Of a DNA stretch of 31,538 nucleotides, positions 7,778 to 15,282 are shown piece after piece; positions within the stretch are counted from its first letter, which is position 1; each line of letters starts with the position of its first letter. The notes beneath the pieces were generated by a model. It saw only the letters and a list, made by a program, of their open reading frames with translations, was not told where the DNA came from and did no database searches. Location: NCBI GenBank assembly GCA_900769845.1, contig CAAGIF010000263.1:1-31538 (forward strand), in the 5' to 3' direction. Source of the DNA: an uncultured Oscillospiraceae bacterium (GTDB lineage Bacteria > Bacillota_A > Clostridia > Oscillospirales > Oscillospiraceae). Both the position numbers and the translations under genes were made by a program.

Positions 7778-8437
7778 ATGCAATATATGATTTCCTTTCT
7801 GGAGGGTGTGATTACCTTCATTTCCCCCTGCCTGCTGCCTATGCTGCCCATCTATATCTCCTACTTTGCCGGAGGCGGGGAACGGAGCACCAGGCGCACA
7901 CTTCTCTGCGCGTCGGGGTTTGTGGCGGGCTTTACGGTGGTGTTTGTTGCCATGGGCGCTCTGGCGGGGACCTTGGGCGGTTTCTTACGCCAGTATCAGA
8001 CCGCTGTGAATGTGGTGTCCGGTCTGATCGTCATTCTGTTCGGTTTGAACTTCATGGGACTGATCCGCGTGGATTTGTTCCGTGGCGGTTCCCAGGCAAA
8101 GGTCAAGCCAACGGGATTTCTGTCTTCTGCAGTTTTTGGTATGGTGTTCTCTATTGGATGGACACCCTGCGTGGGTGCGTTTTTGGGATCCGCGCTGCTG
8201 CTTGCATCCCAGCAGGGACATGTTTTGGAAGGTATGCTGATGCTCCTTGCCTATTCTGCGGGCCTGGGCATTCCGTTTTTAGTCAGCGCACTGCTGATCG
8301 ATAAACTGAAAACTGCCTTTAACTGGATCAAAAGCCATTACGACACCGTCAATCTGGTGTGCGGCGGTTTGCTGGTTTTTGTTGGTGTGATGATGGCTAC
8401 GGGAACCTTGGGCAGGCTGCTTACCTGGCTGAGTTAA
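7778..8437 (+). CDS. ccdA: CcdA-type thiol-disulfide electron transporter
   Basis: The 219-residue protein has six predicted membrane helices and the two cysteine-bearing CcdA/DsbD-beta motifs: ISPCLLPMLPIYISYFAGG near residue 17 and GWTPCVGAFLG near residue 130. CcdA carries reducing equivalents from cytoplasmic thioredoxin across the membrane to extracytoplasmic thiol proteins. AAGGAGG precedes the ATG by six bases. The next gene, 10 bases downstream, encodes an exported thioredoxin-like protein that is the obvious electron acceptor. No cytochrome c genes are present, so the pair more likely maintains reduced thiols or metals outside the cell than matures cytochrome c. Confidence 0.93.
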   Translation: MQYMISFLEGVITFISPCLLPMLPIYISYFAGGGERSTRRTLLCASGFVAGFTVVFVAMGALAGTLGGFLRQYQTAVNVVSGLIVILFGLNFMGLIRVDLFRGGSQAKVKPTGFLSSAVFGMVFSIGWTPCVGAFLGSALLLASQQGHVLEGMLMLLAYSAGLGIPFLVSALLIDKLKTAFNWIKSHYDTVNLVCGGLLVFVGVMMATGTLGRLLTWLS

Positions 8438-8447
8438 GGAGGTTACC

Positions 8448-9116
8448 ATGAAGAAAAATATCACATGGATCATTCTCGGTGGACTGCTGATTGCCTTGAT
8501 CGCCGGCGCTGCGGCGTTGTATAACCGCCTGGGGGACGATTACCGGATGGATCAGCTTGCTACTCAGCAGCCGATTCCGGAGGAAACAAAAGCCTCCTCC
8601 ACCCCCACAGAGGCGCCTGAGCAGGAAACCCAACCCACGGAGGCTGTGGACGAGGAAACCGCGCCGGAACCCCAGATGGCTCCTGATTTTAAGGTTTTGG
8701 ATGCCCAGGGGAATGAGGTGAAGCTTTCGGACTTTTTCGGAAAGCCTATCGTACTGAATTTCTGGGCGAGCTGGTGCGGCCCCTGCAAGATGGAGATGCC
8801 AGATTTTGACGAAAAATATCTCGCTCTCGGGGACAAGGTGACTTTTTTGATGGTCAACATGACGGACGGCAGCCGGGAAACCTTGGATACCGCCCAGACT
8901 TTTGTGGCAGAATCCGGTTTCCGTTTTCCTGTGTACTACGATGTTAACTATGAGGCTGCTATGACCTACGGCGTGGCATCTCTTCCCACCACTTACTTTA
9001 TTGGGGCGGACGGAGCGTTGGTTGCTTATGCCATGGGCGCTATCGATGCCGATACCCTGCAGCAGGGAATCGATATGATCTATCAAGACAATACAGAAAA
9101 GCAGGATGCTTCCTAG
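8448..9116 (+). CDS. Membrane-anchored TlpA/ResA-like thioredoxin
   Basis: The 222-residue protein has an N-terminal membrane anchor (about residues 5-24), a linker rich in Glu, Pro and Thr (about 40-78), and a TlpA-like thioredoxin domain with the redox pair Cys110-Cys113 in WASWCGPCK and the cis-proline in SLPTTYFI. It should reduce or isomerise disulfides outside the membrane, fed by the CcdA-like protein encoded 10 bases upstream. AAGGAGGTTACC is its ribosome site. The gene ends inside a bidirectional terminator hairpin. Confidence 0.93.
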   Translation: MKKNITWIILGGLLIALIAGAAALYNRLGDDYRMDQLATQQPIPEETKASSTPTEAPEQETQPTEAVDEETAPEPQMAPDFKVLDAQGNEVKLSDFFGKPIVLNFWASWCGPCKMEMPDFDEKYLALGDKVTFLMVNMTDGSRETLDTAQTFVAESGFRFPVYYDVNYEAAMTYGVASLPTTYFIGADGALVAYAMGAIDADTLQQGIDMIYQDNTEKQDAS

Positions 9117-9127
9117 CATCCTGCTTT
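9098..9127. terminator. Bidirectional terminator between tlpA-like and feo genes
   Basis: A 13-pair stem (AAAGCAGGATGCT / AGCATCCTGCTTT) with TCCT loop spans the tlpA-like stop codon. A residues on one side and T residues on the other let it act for both the plus-strand redox operon and the minus-strand feo operon. Confidence 0.85.
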
Positions 9128-9130
9128 CAC

Positions 9131-9310
9131 TTATTTCGTGTTATCACACTTGCCCGGGCAGCCGCAGCAACCCTTGCAACCGCCTGCGCGGCAGGTTTTG
9201 GCATCGGGACAGCCGATGCAGCGATTGCCTCTTTTTTTCTCCCTGAAGATGAAAAAGATCGCCAGAGCCACAATGGATGCAATGATCATAAGAACAATGA
9301 AATTATCCAT
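9131..9310 (-). CDS. FeoB-associated Cys-rich membrane protein
   Basis: A protein of about 59 residues has one N-terminal membrane helix (IVLMIIASIVALAIFFIF), a short basic stretch and a tail with eight cysteines (CIGC, CRAGGC, CCGC, KC). This is the layout of the small Cys-rich proteins that follow feoB in many Clostridia, sometimes grouped with FeoC-like proteins; they may bind iron or an Fe-S cluster beside FeoB. GGGAGG lies eight bases before the ATG at 9310. Another ATG at 9316, overlapping the feoB stop (TAATG), would add two residues but sits too close to that ribosome site. Confidence 0.85.
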   Translation of the reverse strand: MDNFIVLMIIASIVALAIFFIFREKKRGNRCIGCPDAKTCRAGGCKGCCGCPGKCDNTK

Positions 9311-9315
9311 TGTCA

Positions 9316-11310
9316 TTACCTCCCGGCGGGGACTTTTACAACATTACCGCGGTGGCACAGATATCCGATATATCCGCAGATCGCTGCAACAGCGATCAGT
9401 CCGGGCAGGAAGCCTGCACCAAAGGAACCGGTGGTGATCAGAGTGCCGATCTGATAGACCAGATAGGATACGGTAAAGCCGGTGGCGAACTGAAGGGCCA
9501 CGCCACCCCAGAACCATTTACGGTCGCCCATTTCCGAATTCATTGCGCCCAGCGCCGCGAAGCAGGGGGGAGTGAAGAGGTTGAACATCAGGTAGGCAAG
9601 AGCCGCGGCCTTTGTGATTGCCATAACACCTGCAACCTCGGCGCCTGCGCCTTCCAGAAGGGCCAGTTCCTCTGTATCGATCAGATTCTCAAGCCCCACA
9701 AAGCAGACCGCCAGAGTTCCTACAACATTTTCCTTGGCAATAAAGCCGGTGACGGCCGCAGCAGCCATCTGCCAGGATGCCACGCCGATAATGGGCACCA
9801 GCAGATAAGAGATGGGATGCGCAACGGTGGCAAGAATGGATTGGCTGGCAGATTCTGCTTCCTGAAGGCTCCAGTTGAAGGTCTGCATAATCTGCACCGC
9901 AGTATTGCAGACCAGAATGATGGTACCTGCCTTGACAATGTAGGCCCAACCCCGGCTGCACATGGATCCAAAGGCCCGCTTCAGAGAGGGCAGTTTGTAT
10001 TCGGGCAGCTCAATGATGAAGTAAGATTTCCGGTTCTTCTGACCGGTGATCTGCTTGACCAGAAGAGCACCAACAAGAATGATCACAATGCCTGCAAAAT
10101 ACATCAAGGTTCCCACCCAGGAAGCACCTTCAAAGAATGCGCCTGCAAACAGGGCGATAACCGGCAGTTTGGCGCCGCAGGGCATAAAGGGGGCCAACAT
10201 GGCGGTGGCCCGGCGTTCCCGCTCATTACAGATTGTGCGGCAGGCCATAACGCCGGGAATGGCGCAGCCTGTGCCCACCACGAAGGGAATGACGGATTTT
10301 CCGGACAGACCCACCTTCTTGAAAATGGGATCCAGAACCACAGTTGCCCGGGCCATGTAACCGCAATCCTCCAGCAGAGCAATGAGGAAATACATAATCA
10401 TGACCAGAGGGAGGAAACCAACCACTGCAGAAAAACCGCCGATGATGCCGTCTACCAGAAGTGCCTGCAGAATAGGGGAGGCGCCGGAGACCCATTCCGC
10501 GACCCATCCCTGGAAGGTTTCCAGCCATGCCACAAGAGTATCTGCCAACCACACGCCCAGACCCAGCATGCCGTCGGATTGGGAAATGTGGAATACCAGG
10601 AACATAATCAGCGCAAAAATCGGGATGCCCACCACAGGATGGGTCAAAATGGCATCGATCCGGTCCTGATAATTCCTGTCCCGGGTCCGGAATTTCCGGT
10701 TTTCCACCTGGGAAACGATTTTGTTGACAAAAGCATAGCGTCTGCGGTCAGCAGCCTGGGAGGCGGCTTTGCTGGTCAGTTCCCCATCGGGTTGTATGTA
10801 GGGGGCTTTCTGTCCCTTTCCCACCAGAGCCTTGGCGGCAAGGACTGCCTCCGCCAAACCTTCGGAGCTGGTGGAAACGGTTTCCACCACCGGACAGAGG
10901 AGCTTTTCCGACAGAACCTTGGTATCGATCACAGTCTGCTTTTTCTCGTTGACATCGGATTTATTCAGAGCCACAACCACCGGAATCCCCAGTTCCAGAA
11001 GCTGTGTTGTGAAGAACAGGCTTCTGCTGAGGTTGGTGGCATCCACGATGTTGATGATCACATCGGGATTTTCGTTCTTTACATAGCTGCTGGTGATAGT
11101 TTCTTCGGATGTAAAAGGGGACATGGAGTATGCGCCGGGCAGATCCACGGCGGTCATTTCCGCACCGCCGGAGTAGATGCTGCGGATGGGCGCTTCCTTT
11201 ACATCCACAGTGACGCCTGCCCAGTTGCCTACCTTTTCATTGCGTCCGGTAAGGGCGTTGTACATAGTGGTTTTGCCACTGTTGGGATTGCCTGCAAAGG
11301 CGATTCTCAT
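9316..11310 (-). CDS. feoB: Ferrous iron transport protein B
   Basis: The 664-residue protein has an N-terminal G domain (GNPNSGKTT G1, GVTVD G2, VDLPGAYS G3, NKSD G4) followed by the membrane domain with Gate motifs, including the conserved Cys in VVGTGCAIPGVMACR and PFMPCGAKLPV. FeoB imports Fe(II) across the cytoplasmic membrane under anaerobic conditions. Length is typical of the shorter clostridial forms. AGGAGG precedes the ATG by five bases. It lies 99 bases after feoA, with an operator-like palindrome in the gap, and overlaps or abuts the Cys-rich small gene. G4 reads NKSD rather than the frequent NMxD, a common variant. Confidence 0.97.
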   Translation of the reverse strand: MRIAFAGNPNSGKTTMYNALTGRNEKVGNWAGVTVDVKEAPIRSIYSGGAEMTAVDLPGAYSMSPFTSEETITSSYVKNENPDVIINIVDATNLSRSLFFTTQLLELGIPVVVALNKSDVNEKKQTVIDTKVLSEKLLCPVVETVSTSSEGLAEAVLAAKALVGKGQKAPYIQPDGELTSKAASQAADRRRYAFVNKIVSQVENRKFRTRDRNYQDRIDAILTHPVVGIPIFALIMFLVFHISQSDGMLGLGVWLADTLVAWLETFQGWVAEWVSGASPILQALLVDGIIGGFSAVVGFLPLVMIMYFLIALLEDCGYMARATVVLDPIFKKVGLSGKSVIPFVVGTGCAIPGVMACRTICNERERRATAMLAPFMPCGAKLPVIALFAGAFFEGASWVGTLMYFAGIVIILVGALLVKQITGQKNRKSYFIIELPEYKLPSLKRAFGSMCSRGWAYIVKAGTIILVCNTAVQIMQTFNWSLQEAESASQSILATVAHPISYLLVPIIGVASWQMAAAAVTGFIAKENVVGTLAVCFVGLENLIDTEELALLEGAGAEVAGVMAITKAAALAYLMFNLFTPPCFAALGAMNSEMGDRKWFWGGVALQFATGFTVSYLVYQIGTLITTGSFGAGFLPGLIAVAAICGYIGYLCHRGNVVKVPAGR

Positions 11311-11351
11311 ATGGACTTCCTCCTAAAATGGGGATAAATGGCAGGATAATA

Positions 11352-11371
11352 CAGTTAGCTACCGCTAACTG
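11352..11371. promoter_or_regulatory. Operator-like palindrome between feoA and feoB
   Basis: CAGTTAGC-TACC-GCTAACTG is a perfect 8-bp inverted repeat. Its core GTTAGC-N4-GCTAAC is identical to the site downstream of the feoA promoter. It probably binds an iron-responsive repressor, most likely DtxR/IdeR-like, and may control a feoB-proximal promoter; TATTAT lies just downstream but no good -35 box is seen. Confidence 0.7.
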
Positions 11372-11409
11372 CAGGATATAAGAAAAACCGCATATCCAAC
11401 GGCTGATAA

Positions 11410-11622
11410 TCAAACGATAATGGAGTCGGCAAGCTGGCTGTCGATGCTGTATCTGCCGTCCTTGATGGCTACGGTGCAGCATCCTCTGCGCCGGGATACT
11501 ACGGTAATGGGTTCGCCGCTGTAGCAGCCCAGAGAGAATAAAAAAGTGTTGAGCTCTTCATCAAATGTATCGATTCGCTGGATGGTGTATTCTTTTCCCA
11601 GCTCTGCGGTCAATAATGTCAT
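11410..11622 (-). CDS. feoA: FeoA family protein
   Basis: The 70-residue protein is a FeoA SH3-like domain: MTLLTAELGKEYTIQRI, LFSLGCYSGEPITVVSRR and VAIKDGRYSIDSQLADSI, with a conserved Gly before the second strand and the terminal hydrophobic strand. FeoA is a small cytoplasmic protein required for or modulating FeoB-dependent Fe(II) uptake. I chose the ATG at 11622, which gives the normal family length; the open frame extends upstream but would run through the promoter and operator. It is first in the feo operon. Confidence 0.92.
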   Translation of the reverse strand: MTLLTAELGKEYTIQRIDTFDEELNTFLFSLGCYSGEPITVVSRRRGCCTVAIKDGRYSIDSQLADSIIV

Positions 11623-11657
11623 TCTGATCACCTGGACTTGTAACAGAAAATAGTCTG

Positions 11658-11681
11658 CCGAAAAGAGAATACCCTTTTCGG
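11658..11681 (-). repeat. Leader hairpin ahead of feoA
   Basis: CCGAAAAG and CTTTTCGG form an 8-bp stem with an 8-base loop in the transcribed leader between the operator and feoA. No T run follows, so it is not a simple terminator; it may be an RNA structure or a second protein site. Confidence 0.45.
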
Positions 11682-11688
11682 AATTATG

Positions 11689-11704
11689 GTTAGCGTCTGC
11701 TAAC
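11689..11704. promoter_or_regulatory. Operator-like palindrome at the feoA transcription start
   Basis: GTTAGC-GTCT-GCTAAC is a perfect inverted repeat starting 10 bases after the feoA -10 box, so it covers the transcription start region. The same half-sites recur at 11352-11371. The half-site GTTAGC resembles DtxR/IdeR operators (TTAGGTTAGCC type), fitting iron-dependent repression of feo. Confidence 0.75.
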
Positions 11705-11713
11705 TTCTTCCAT

Positions 11714-11742
11714 ATCATAACGCTGACGGCAACATTTGTCAA
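11714..11742 (-). promoter_or_regulatory. Promoter of the feo operon
   Basis: On the minus strand: TTGACA, 17-base spacer, TATGAT. It is a strong vegetative promoter directing feoA, feoB and the Cys-rich gene, with the palindrome immediately downstream. Confidence 0.85.
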
Positions 11743-11787
11743 GGGGGGAACGCAGAATTATTTTTGAGTGTTTTCTTAAAATAACGA

Positions 11788-11815
11788 TTGACATTCTCTT
11801 GGATTGTGATATAAT
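11788..11815 (+). promoter_or_regulatory. Promoter of DUF3796-HTH operon
   Basis: TTGACA, 16-base spacer, TATAAT, about 45 bases upstream of the DUF3796 start. The -10 box lies inside the palindrome at 11804-11823. Confidence 0.8.
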
Positions 11816-11823
11816 TGTCACAA
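11804..11823. promoter_or_regulatory. Palindromic operator over the -10 box
   Basis: TTGTGA-N8-TCACAA is a perfect dyad whose centre contains the TATAAT box. A protein bound here would block RNA polymerase. The HTH regulator encoded as second gene of the operon is the natural candidate for an autorepressor. Confidence 0.65.
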
Positions 11824-11859
11824 CAAGAGATAAAAATATCACATATGGAGGTTGTTTCA

Positions 11860-12285
11860 ATGTTGACTAAGGGGAATCTTAACAGAACAAGGCGCATAAA
11901 TCCGAAATTAGGCTTCCTTGGCTTTCTGGGCTTTGCAGGTTTTTTGGGCATCTGGTCATATCAAGCTTCTCATGACACATTTCCGTTTGTCTTCTTTGTT
12001 TTCTTCGGATTTTTCGGGTTTTTCTTTGAAGGGAAGATGTCTAATGTTCTGATGGATGAACGATATTTGGAAAATCAGGTAAAAGCACAGCTTACAGCCT
12101 TCCGCGTGGGCTGCGTTCTGAGCTTTTTGACTCTGTTTGCCATTTCCCGGGATCATCCTTTCACCACAGACAGCAGCAAGCTGGTATTTGTTACGGTTGC
12201 GCTTTCTCTTAGCCTTGCTATCGTTGGTTTTCTAATGGAATTTCTGCTATATTACTATGACAGTAAGGATGCCTGCGAGGATTGA
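11860..12285 (+). CDS. DUF3796 family small membrane protein
   Basis: The 141-residue protein starts with a short basic segment, then NPKLGFLGFLGFAGFLGI, the hallmark repeat of Gly-Phe-Leu in DUF3796, and has four predicted membrane helices in two pairs (about 16-30 and 38-55; 80-95 and 110-130). The function of the family is not known. I chose the ATG at 11860 because GGAGG lies eight bases before it; the open frame extends further upstream into the promoter. Three bases separate it from the HTH gene; this pairing with a small HTH regulator is common in Firmicutes and suggests a membrane partner or target of the regulator. The region looks more AT-rich than its neighbours. Confidence 0.85.
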   Translation: MLTKGNLNRTRRINPKLGFLGFLGFAGFLGIWSYQASHDTFPFVFFVFFGFFGFFFEGKMSNVLMDERYLENQVKAQLTAFRVGCVLSFLTLFAISRDHPFTTDSSKLVFVTVALSLSLAIVGFLMEFLLYYYDSKDACED

Positions 12286-12288
12286 TTC

Positions 12289-12489
12289 ATGGCGGAATTT
12301 ATTTGTAACCTGAAAAAGTACCGGCTGCTGAAGGACCTGACACAGGAACAGTTGGCTGAAGCGGTGGGCGTTCGCAGGGAAACCATCATGCGCCTGGAGA
12401 AAGCGCAGTATAATCCTTCCCTGAAACTTGCCATCGATATCTCCAGAGCTGTGGATGCGCCCATAGAAGAGATATTTGTTTTTGATTGA
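12289..12489 (+). CDS. Small XRE/Cro-like HTH transcriptional regulator
   Basis: The 66-residue protein is just one helix-turn-helix domain: [39 protein letters not shown], followed by a short dimerisation helix ending IEEIFVFD. Small regulators of this YozG-like type commonly repress their own operon. It sits three bases after the DUF3796 gene and before a bidirectional terminator. Its likely target is the dyad over the operon's own -10 box, an inference from position. Confidence 0.92.
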   Translation: MAEFICNLKKYRLLKDLTQEQLAEAVGVRRETIMRLEKAQYNPSLKLAIDISRAVDAPIEEIFVFD

Positions 12490-12494
12490 TTTAG

Positions 12495-12534
12495 AAAACC
12501 CCTCCGTACGGTTTTAGCCATACGGAGGGGTTTT
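12495..12534. terminator. Bidirectional terminator
   Basis: AAAACCCCTCCGTA (12495-12508) pairs with TACGGAGGGGTTTT (12521-12534) around a 12-base loop. T tails exist in both directions, so it can end both the HTH operon (plus) and the methylaspartate operon (minus). Confidence 0.9.
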
Positions 12535-12555
12535 GCTATGTTTTAACGAATCCGA

Positions 12556-13812
12556 TTACTTCAGGTTCTTTCTTGCCTTGCGGACAGCCAGGATCCGGTT
12601 CATTTCGTTGAACACGATCATGTAGCCCTCATCCACGCCCATGCCGGGCTTGGCGAGGATCTGAACGGGCTGGGTAGCCATAGCACAGTGGACGCAGACC
12701 TGCGCGCTGCGGTCGGTTTCGTTGCAAGTACCGCCCTGATATGCGCCGATACCCTTTTCCTTGCAGTACAGCACGGCTTCAATGGTGTTGTTGATGCCAC
12801 CCAGGTCGGGAGTCTTGATCTGAACCATGTGACCGGCCTTGTTGTCGGCGAAGAGTTTGATGTCCTCCAGAGTGTTGCACCATTCATCGGCAACCAGCTC
12901 TACATCGATGCCCCGGTCGTCCAGCTCCTTTGTCAGGGCGGCCAGCGCTGTCATCTGAGTTTCCCGGTCGCAATCGCAGTCCATGGGGCCTTCGATCCGC
13001 AGGTGCAGGGGCTTGGCGATCTCACCCAGCTTGGCAATATAATCTGCCATGGCGGTGTAATTGTTGTTGCCGAAGGCTGCGCCGATGGTGCCGTACACAT
13101 CGATATGCAGAACGGGCAGGTACTGGTCATTGGTGCGGAAGTTCAGGATACGGTCACGAAGCCATGCTACATATTCTGCCAGCTTTTCGCCCTTGGCGCC
13201 CAGTTTTTCTTCCACATTGTTGATTAGCGCGTGGGGCAGAACGGCAGCGCCCTTAATGATCATCTTGTCCACATTGTTATAGCGGTCATCACCGGACTGG
13301 GTGAACACAGGAATGGGGGTTTCGGAAACGGCGCAGCCGTACTCATCGGCAACCACTTCGCACATCAGTCGGCCGGATGCCTTTGCCACGGCGTCCAGGA
13401 GAGCCTGGGAGATGCCGTACCGAATGGCGGTGTGCAGGCGCTTTCCATCCACCTCAATAGCTTCCATCATGGCGCAAAGGCCGCGGAAGTTGTCGGCTTC
13501 CATGCCGACCAGCCGGGGCTTGATATGGGTATCGATAACAGGAATGAAATCCTCAGCCAGGAACAGTGGATCCCGTCCGCCGGCGCCGGAATACTGAACG
13601 GCAGCGCAGTCGCCGTAGGCGATCTGACCGTCTTCCAGAACCAGCATTACGGAAATGGACTCGCCGGCCTGGCGGATGGAACGGAAACCGTCGGTGACGG
13701 GCTGGCCGATGTAGAAGGTGCCGTCATGGCCTGCGCCCTGCTTGATAGCGCGCTGGTCATCGAAATAGAAACCGGTCCGGCCTGCGGAACAGATAACATC
13801 AATAATCTTCAT
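12556..13812 (-). CDS. mal: Methylaspartate ammonia-lyase
   Basis: The 418-residue protein matches 3-methylaspartate ammonia-lyase of the enolase superfamily (C. tetanomorphum enzyme 413 residues). It removes ammonia from (2S,3S)-3-methylaspartate to give mesaconate. Key regions are visible: PVFTQSGDDRYNNVDKMI, the catalytic His in VLPHALINN, metal ligands in LHIDVYG, RIEGPMD and LVADEW, and the catalytic-base Lys in VQIKTPDLGG. It is the last gene of the glmS-glmL-glmE-mal operon, 18 bases after glmE with ribosome site GGAGAATCTACC, the same order as in C. tetanomorphum. The operon ends at the terminator beyond 12534. Confidence 0.97.
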   Translation of the reverse strand: MKIIDVICSAGRTGFYFDDQRAIKQGAGHDGTFYIGQPVTDGFRSIRQAGESISVMLVLEDGQIAYGDCAAVQYSGAGGRDPLFLAEDFIPVIDTHIKPRLVGMEADNFRGLCAMMEAIEVDGKRLHTAIRYGISQALLDAVAKASGRLMCEVVADEYGCAVSETPIPVFTQSGDDRYNNVDKMIIKGAAVLPHALINNVEEKLGAKGEKLAEYVAWLRDRILNFRTNDQYLPVLHIDVYGTIGAAFGNNNYTAMADYIAKLGEIAKPLHLRIEGPMDCDCDRETQMTALAALTKELDDRGIDVELVADEWCNTLEDIKLFADNKAGHMVQIKTPDLGGINNTIEAVLYCKEKGIGAYQGGTCNETDRSAQVCVHCAMATQPVQILAKPGMGVDEGYMIVFNEMNRILAVRKARKNLK

Positions 13813-13830
13813 GGTAGATTCTCCTTACAA

Positions 13831-15282
13831 TCAATATCTGGGACGGCCAACCAGGCGGCCCTTGCCAATGGCGTAAACATCGTCGATGACCATCTGGAAG
13901 GATGCCTTCCGGTTTTCTGCCTTGGCTCTTTCTTCGATCTTGGCGGCATGGAAATCCTTCAGGTCCTGGGTGAAGGGCAGGTGACCCATGTTCAGGATGC
14001 GGATAGCGCCGTCATTGTCCCGGCAGGGGAGCATCAGACCGGCATTGGCGCGGCAGGGAGCGAAGGGAACGTCCAGTACGCCGGCTTCCACACCGCGGCA
14101 GACGCCAACAGCAATGTCACCGTTGCCCAGTTCGAAGCACTTGTCCACGATGCAGCGGGTCTCCCGGCGGATGATCTCTTTTTCTTCTTCCAGGTTTGCG
14201 GCGCGGAAGGTCTGGTCAGCCATCATATTGACCACCTGCTTGGTGCAGCGCAGACCCTGGGCATTTGCTTCCATGGTGGGGATGCCAACAGCCTCATGGG
14301 GGGTCTTGACGATGACTTTGGTTGCCTTGGAAAGACCGGCGGTCAGGCTGCCGGAGGCAATGACGCCGAAGGCCTTGGCTTCGTCAGCGGGGAAACCGCC
14401 CATCCACTGATGCAGAACGGTGGTGACCTGCACATCGTTATAGCCATACTTGTGCAGATACTCGTCGGTCAGCTCTTCCAGTGTGCGGATAGCTGCGATG
14501 TCCTGAACCAGGTTGCCGCACTGACCGTAGCCCACTGTGATGTTCTTAACACCCTGCTCGGCAGCCAGCAGTGCCTCGATAATAGCGGCGGCGTGGGAGA
14601 TGCAGGGGGGAACCAGAGTGCCGGTGAGGGGGCCGTAGGGCTCCCGGTTGATGGAAACGCCCATTTCCTCGTACAGACCGGTCAGACGGTCTACATACTG
14701 CCAATCCCGAATGGTACGCTCCATGGGGATATTCTTGCAGTAGGGCAGGTTGTAGGAGATGCCGCCGCCCTCATAGCTGGTGAAGCCGCCGGCATAGGCG
14801 ACCTCGGTCAGCAGCCGGGCATCGGGAGTTCCGTGCCGAACCTGCAGGGGAACATTGACGCTCTCAATGACCTGGCGGCAGCCGGAAACGCCGTGGTTAA
14901 CAGCAGGGAAGCCGTTGAGCATGGCGCGACCCAGGCGAATGGACTCAGAGATGCCGTTCTCGGCTTCGGTGTAACGGTTCTGACGGGTGTAGCTGTCAAT
15001 GGTGGTGGGCAGCAGGTCTGCCTCGCCTTCTTTTTCCAGGTACTGCATCAGCTTGATGTGCTCTTCAATGACGGGAACGCCTGCCCGGGGCTGAACCAGG
15101 GTGCGGCCTTCTTTCTTGGCATCCAGAAGTTTCTTGGAGAAAATCCGGGACTGGGGCATGGATTTGTGGTAGGCAACGGCTTCTTCCAGATCTACGCCCT
15201 TGCCGGTGGGCCACTGGGCCAGAACTTCCTGGCGCAGGCGGCTGAATTCGTCGTCGGAAATGCGCTTATTCCGAATATCCAT
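13831..15282 (-). CDS. glmE: Glutamate mutase epsilon (catalytic) subunit
   Basis: The 483-residue protein matches the epsilon subunit (MutE/GlmE) of adenosylcobalamin-dependent glutamate mutase, a TIM barrel that holds the substrate over B12. Blocks such as [66 protein letters not shown] and [12 protein letters not shown] include the arginines expected to bind glutamate carboxylates. Together with GlmS it converts L-glutamate to (2S,3S)-3-methylaspartate by a radical carbon-skeleton rearrangement. I placed the start at the ATG at 15282, ten bases after AAGGAG; a TTG at 15291 is too close to that site. It overlaps the end of glmL by 17 bases. Confidence 0.97.
   Translation of the reverse strand: MDIRNKRISDDEFSRLRQEVLAQWPTGKGVDLEEAVAYHKSMPQSRIFSKKLLDAKKEGRTLVQPRAGVPVIEEHIKLMQYLEKEGEADLLPTTIDSYTRQNRYTEAENGISESIRLGRAMLNGFPAVNHGVSGCRQVIESVNVPLQVRHGTPDARLLTEVAYAGGFTSYEGGGISYNLPYCKNIPMERTIRDWQYVDRLTGLYEEMGVSINREPYGPLTGTLVPPCISHAAAIIEALLAAEQGVKNITVGYGQCGNLVQDIAAIRTLEELTDEYLHKYGYNDVQVTTVLHQWMGGFPADEAKAFGVIASGSLTAGLSKATKVIVKTPHEAVGIPTMEANAQGLRCTKQVVNMMADQTFRAANLEEEKEIIRRETRCIVDKCFELGNGDIAVGVCRGVEAGVLDVPFAPCRANAGLMLPCRDNDGAIRILNMGHLPFTQDLKDFHAAKIEERAKAENRKASFQMVIDDVYAIGKGRLVGRPRY

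Noticed and set aside
9310..11337. Long plus-strand open frame of 675 codons opposite feoB
   Set aside because: The minus strand encodes an unmistakable FeoB with G motifs. The antisense frame is low in known motifs and arises from codon bias.
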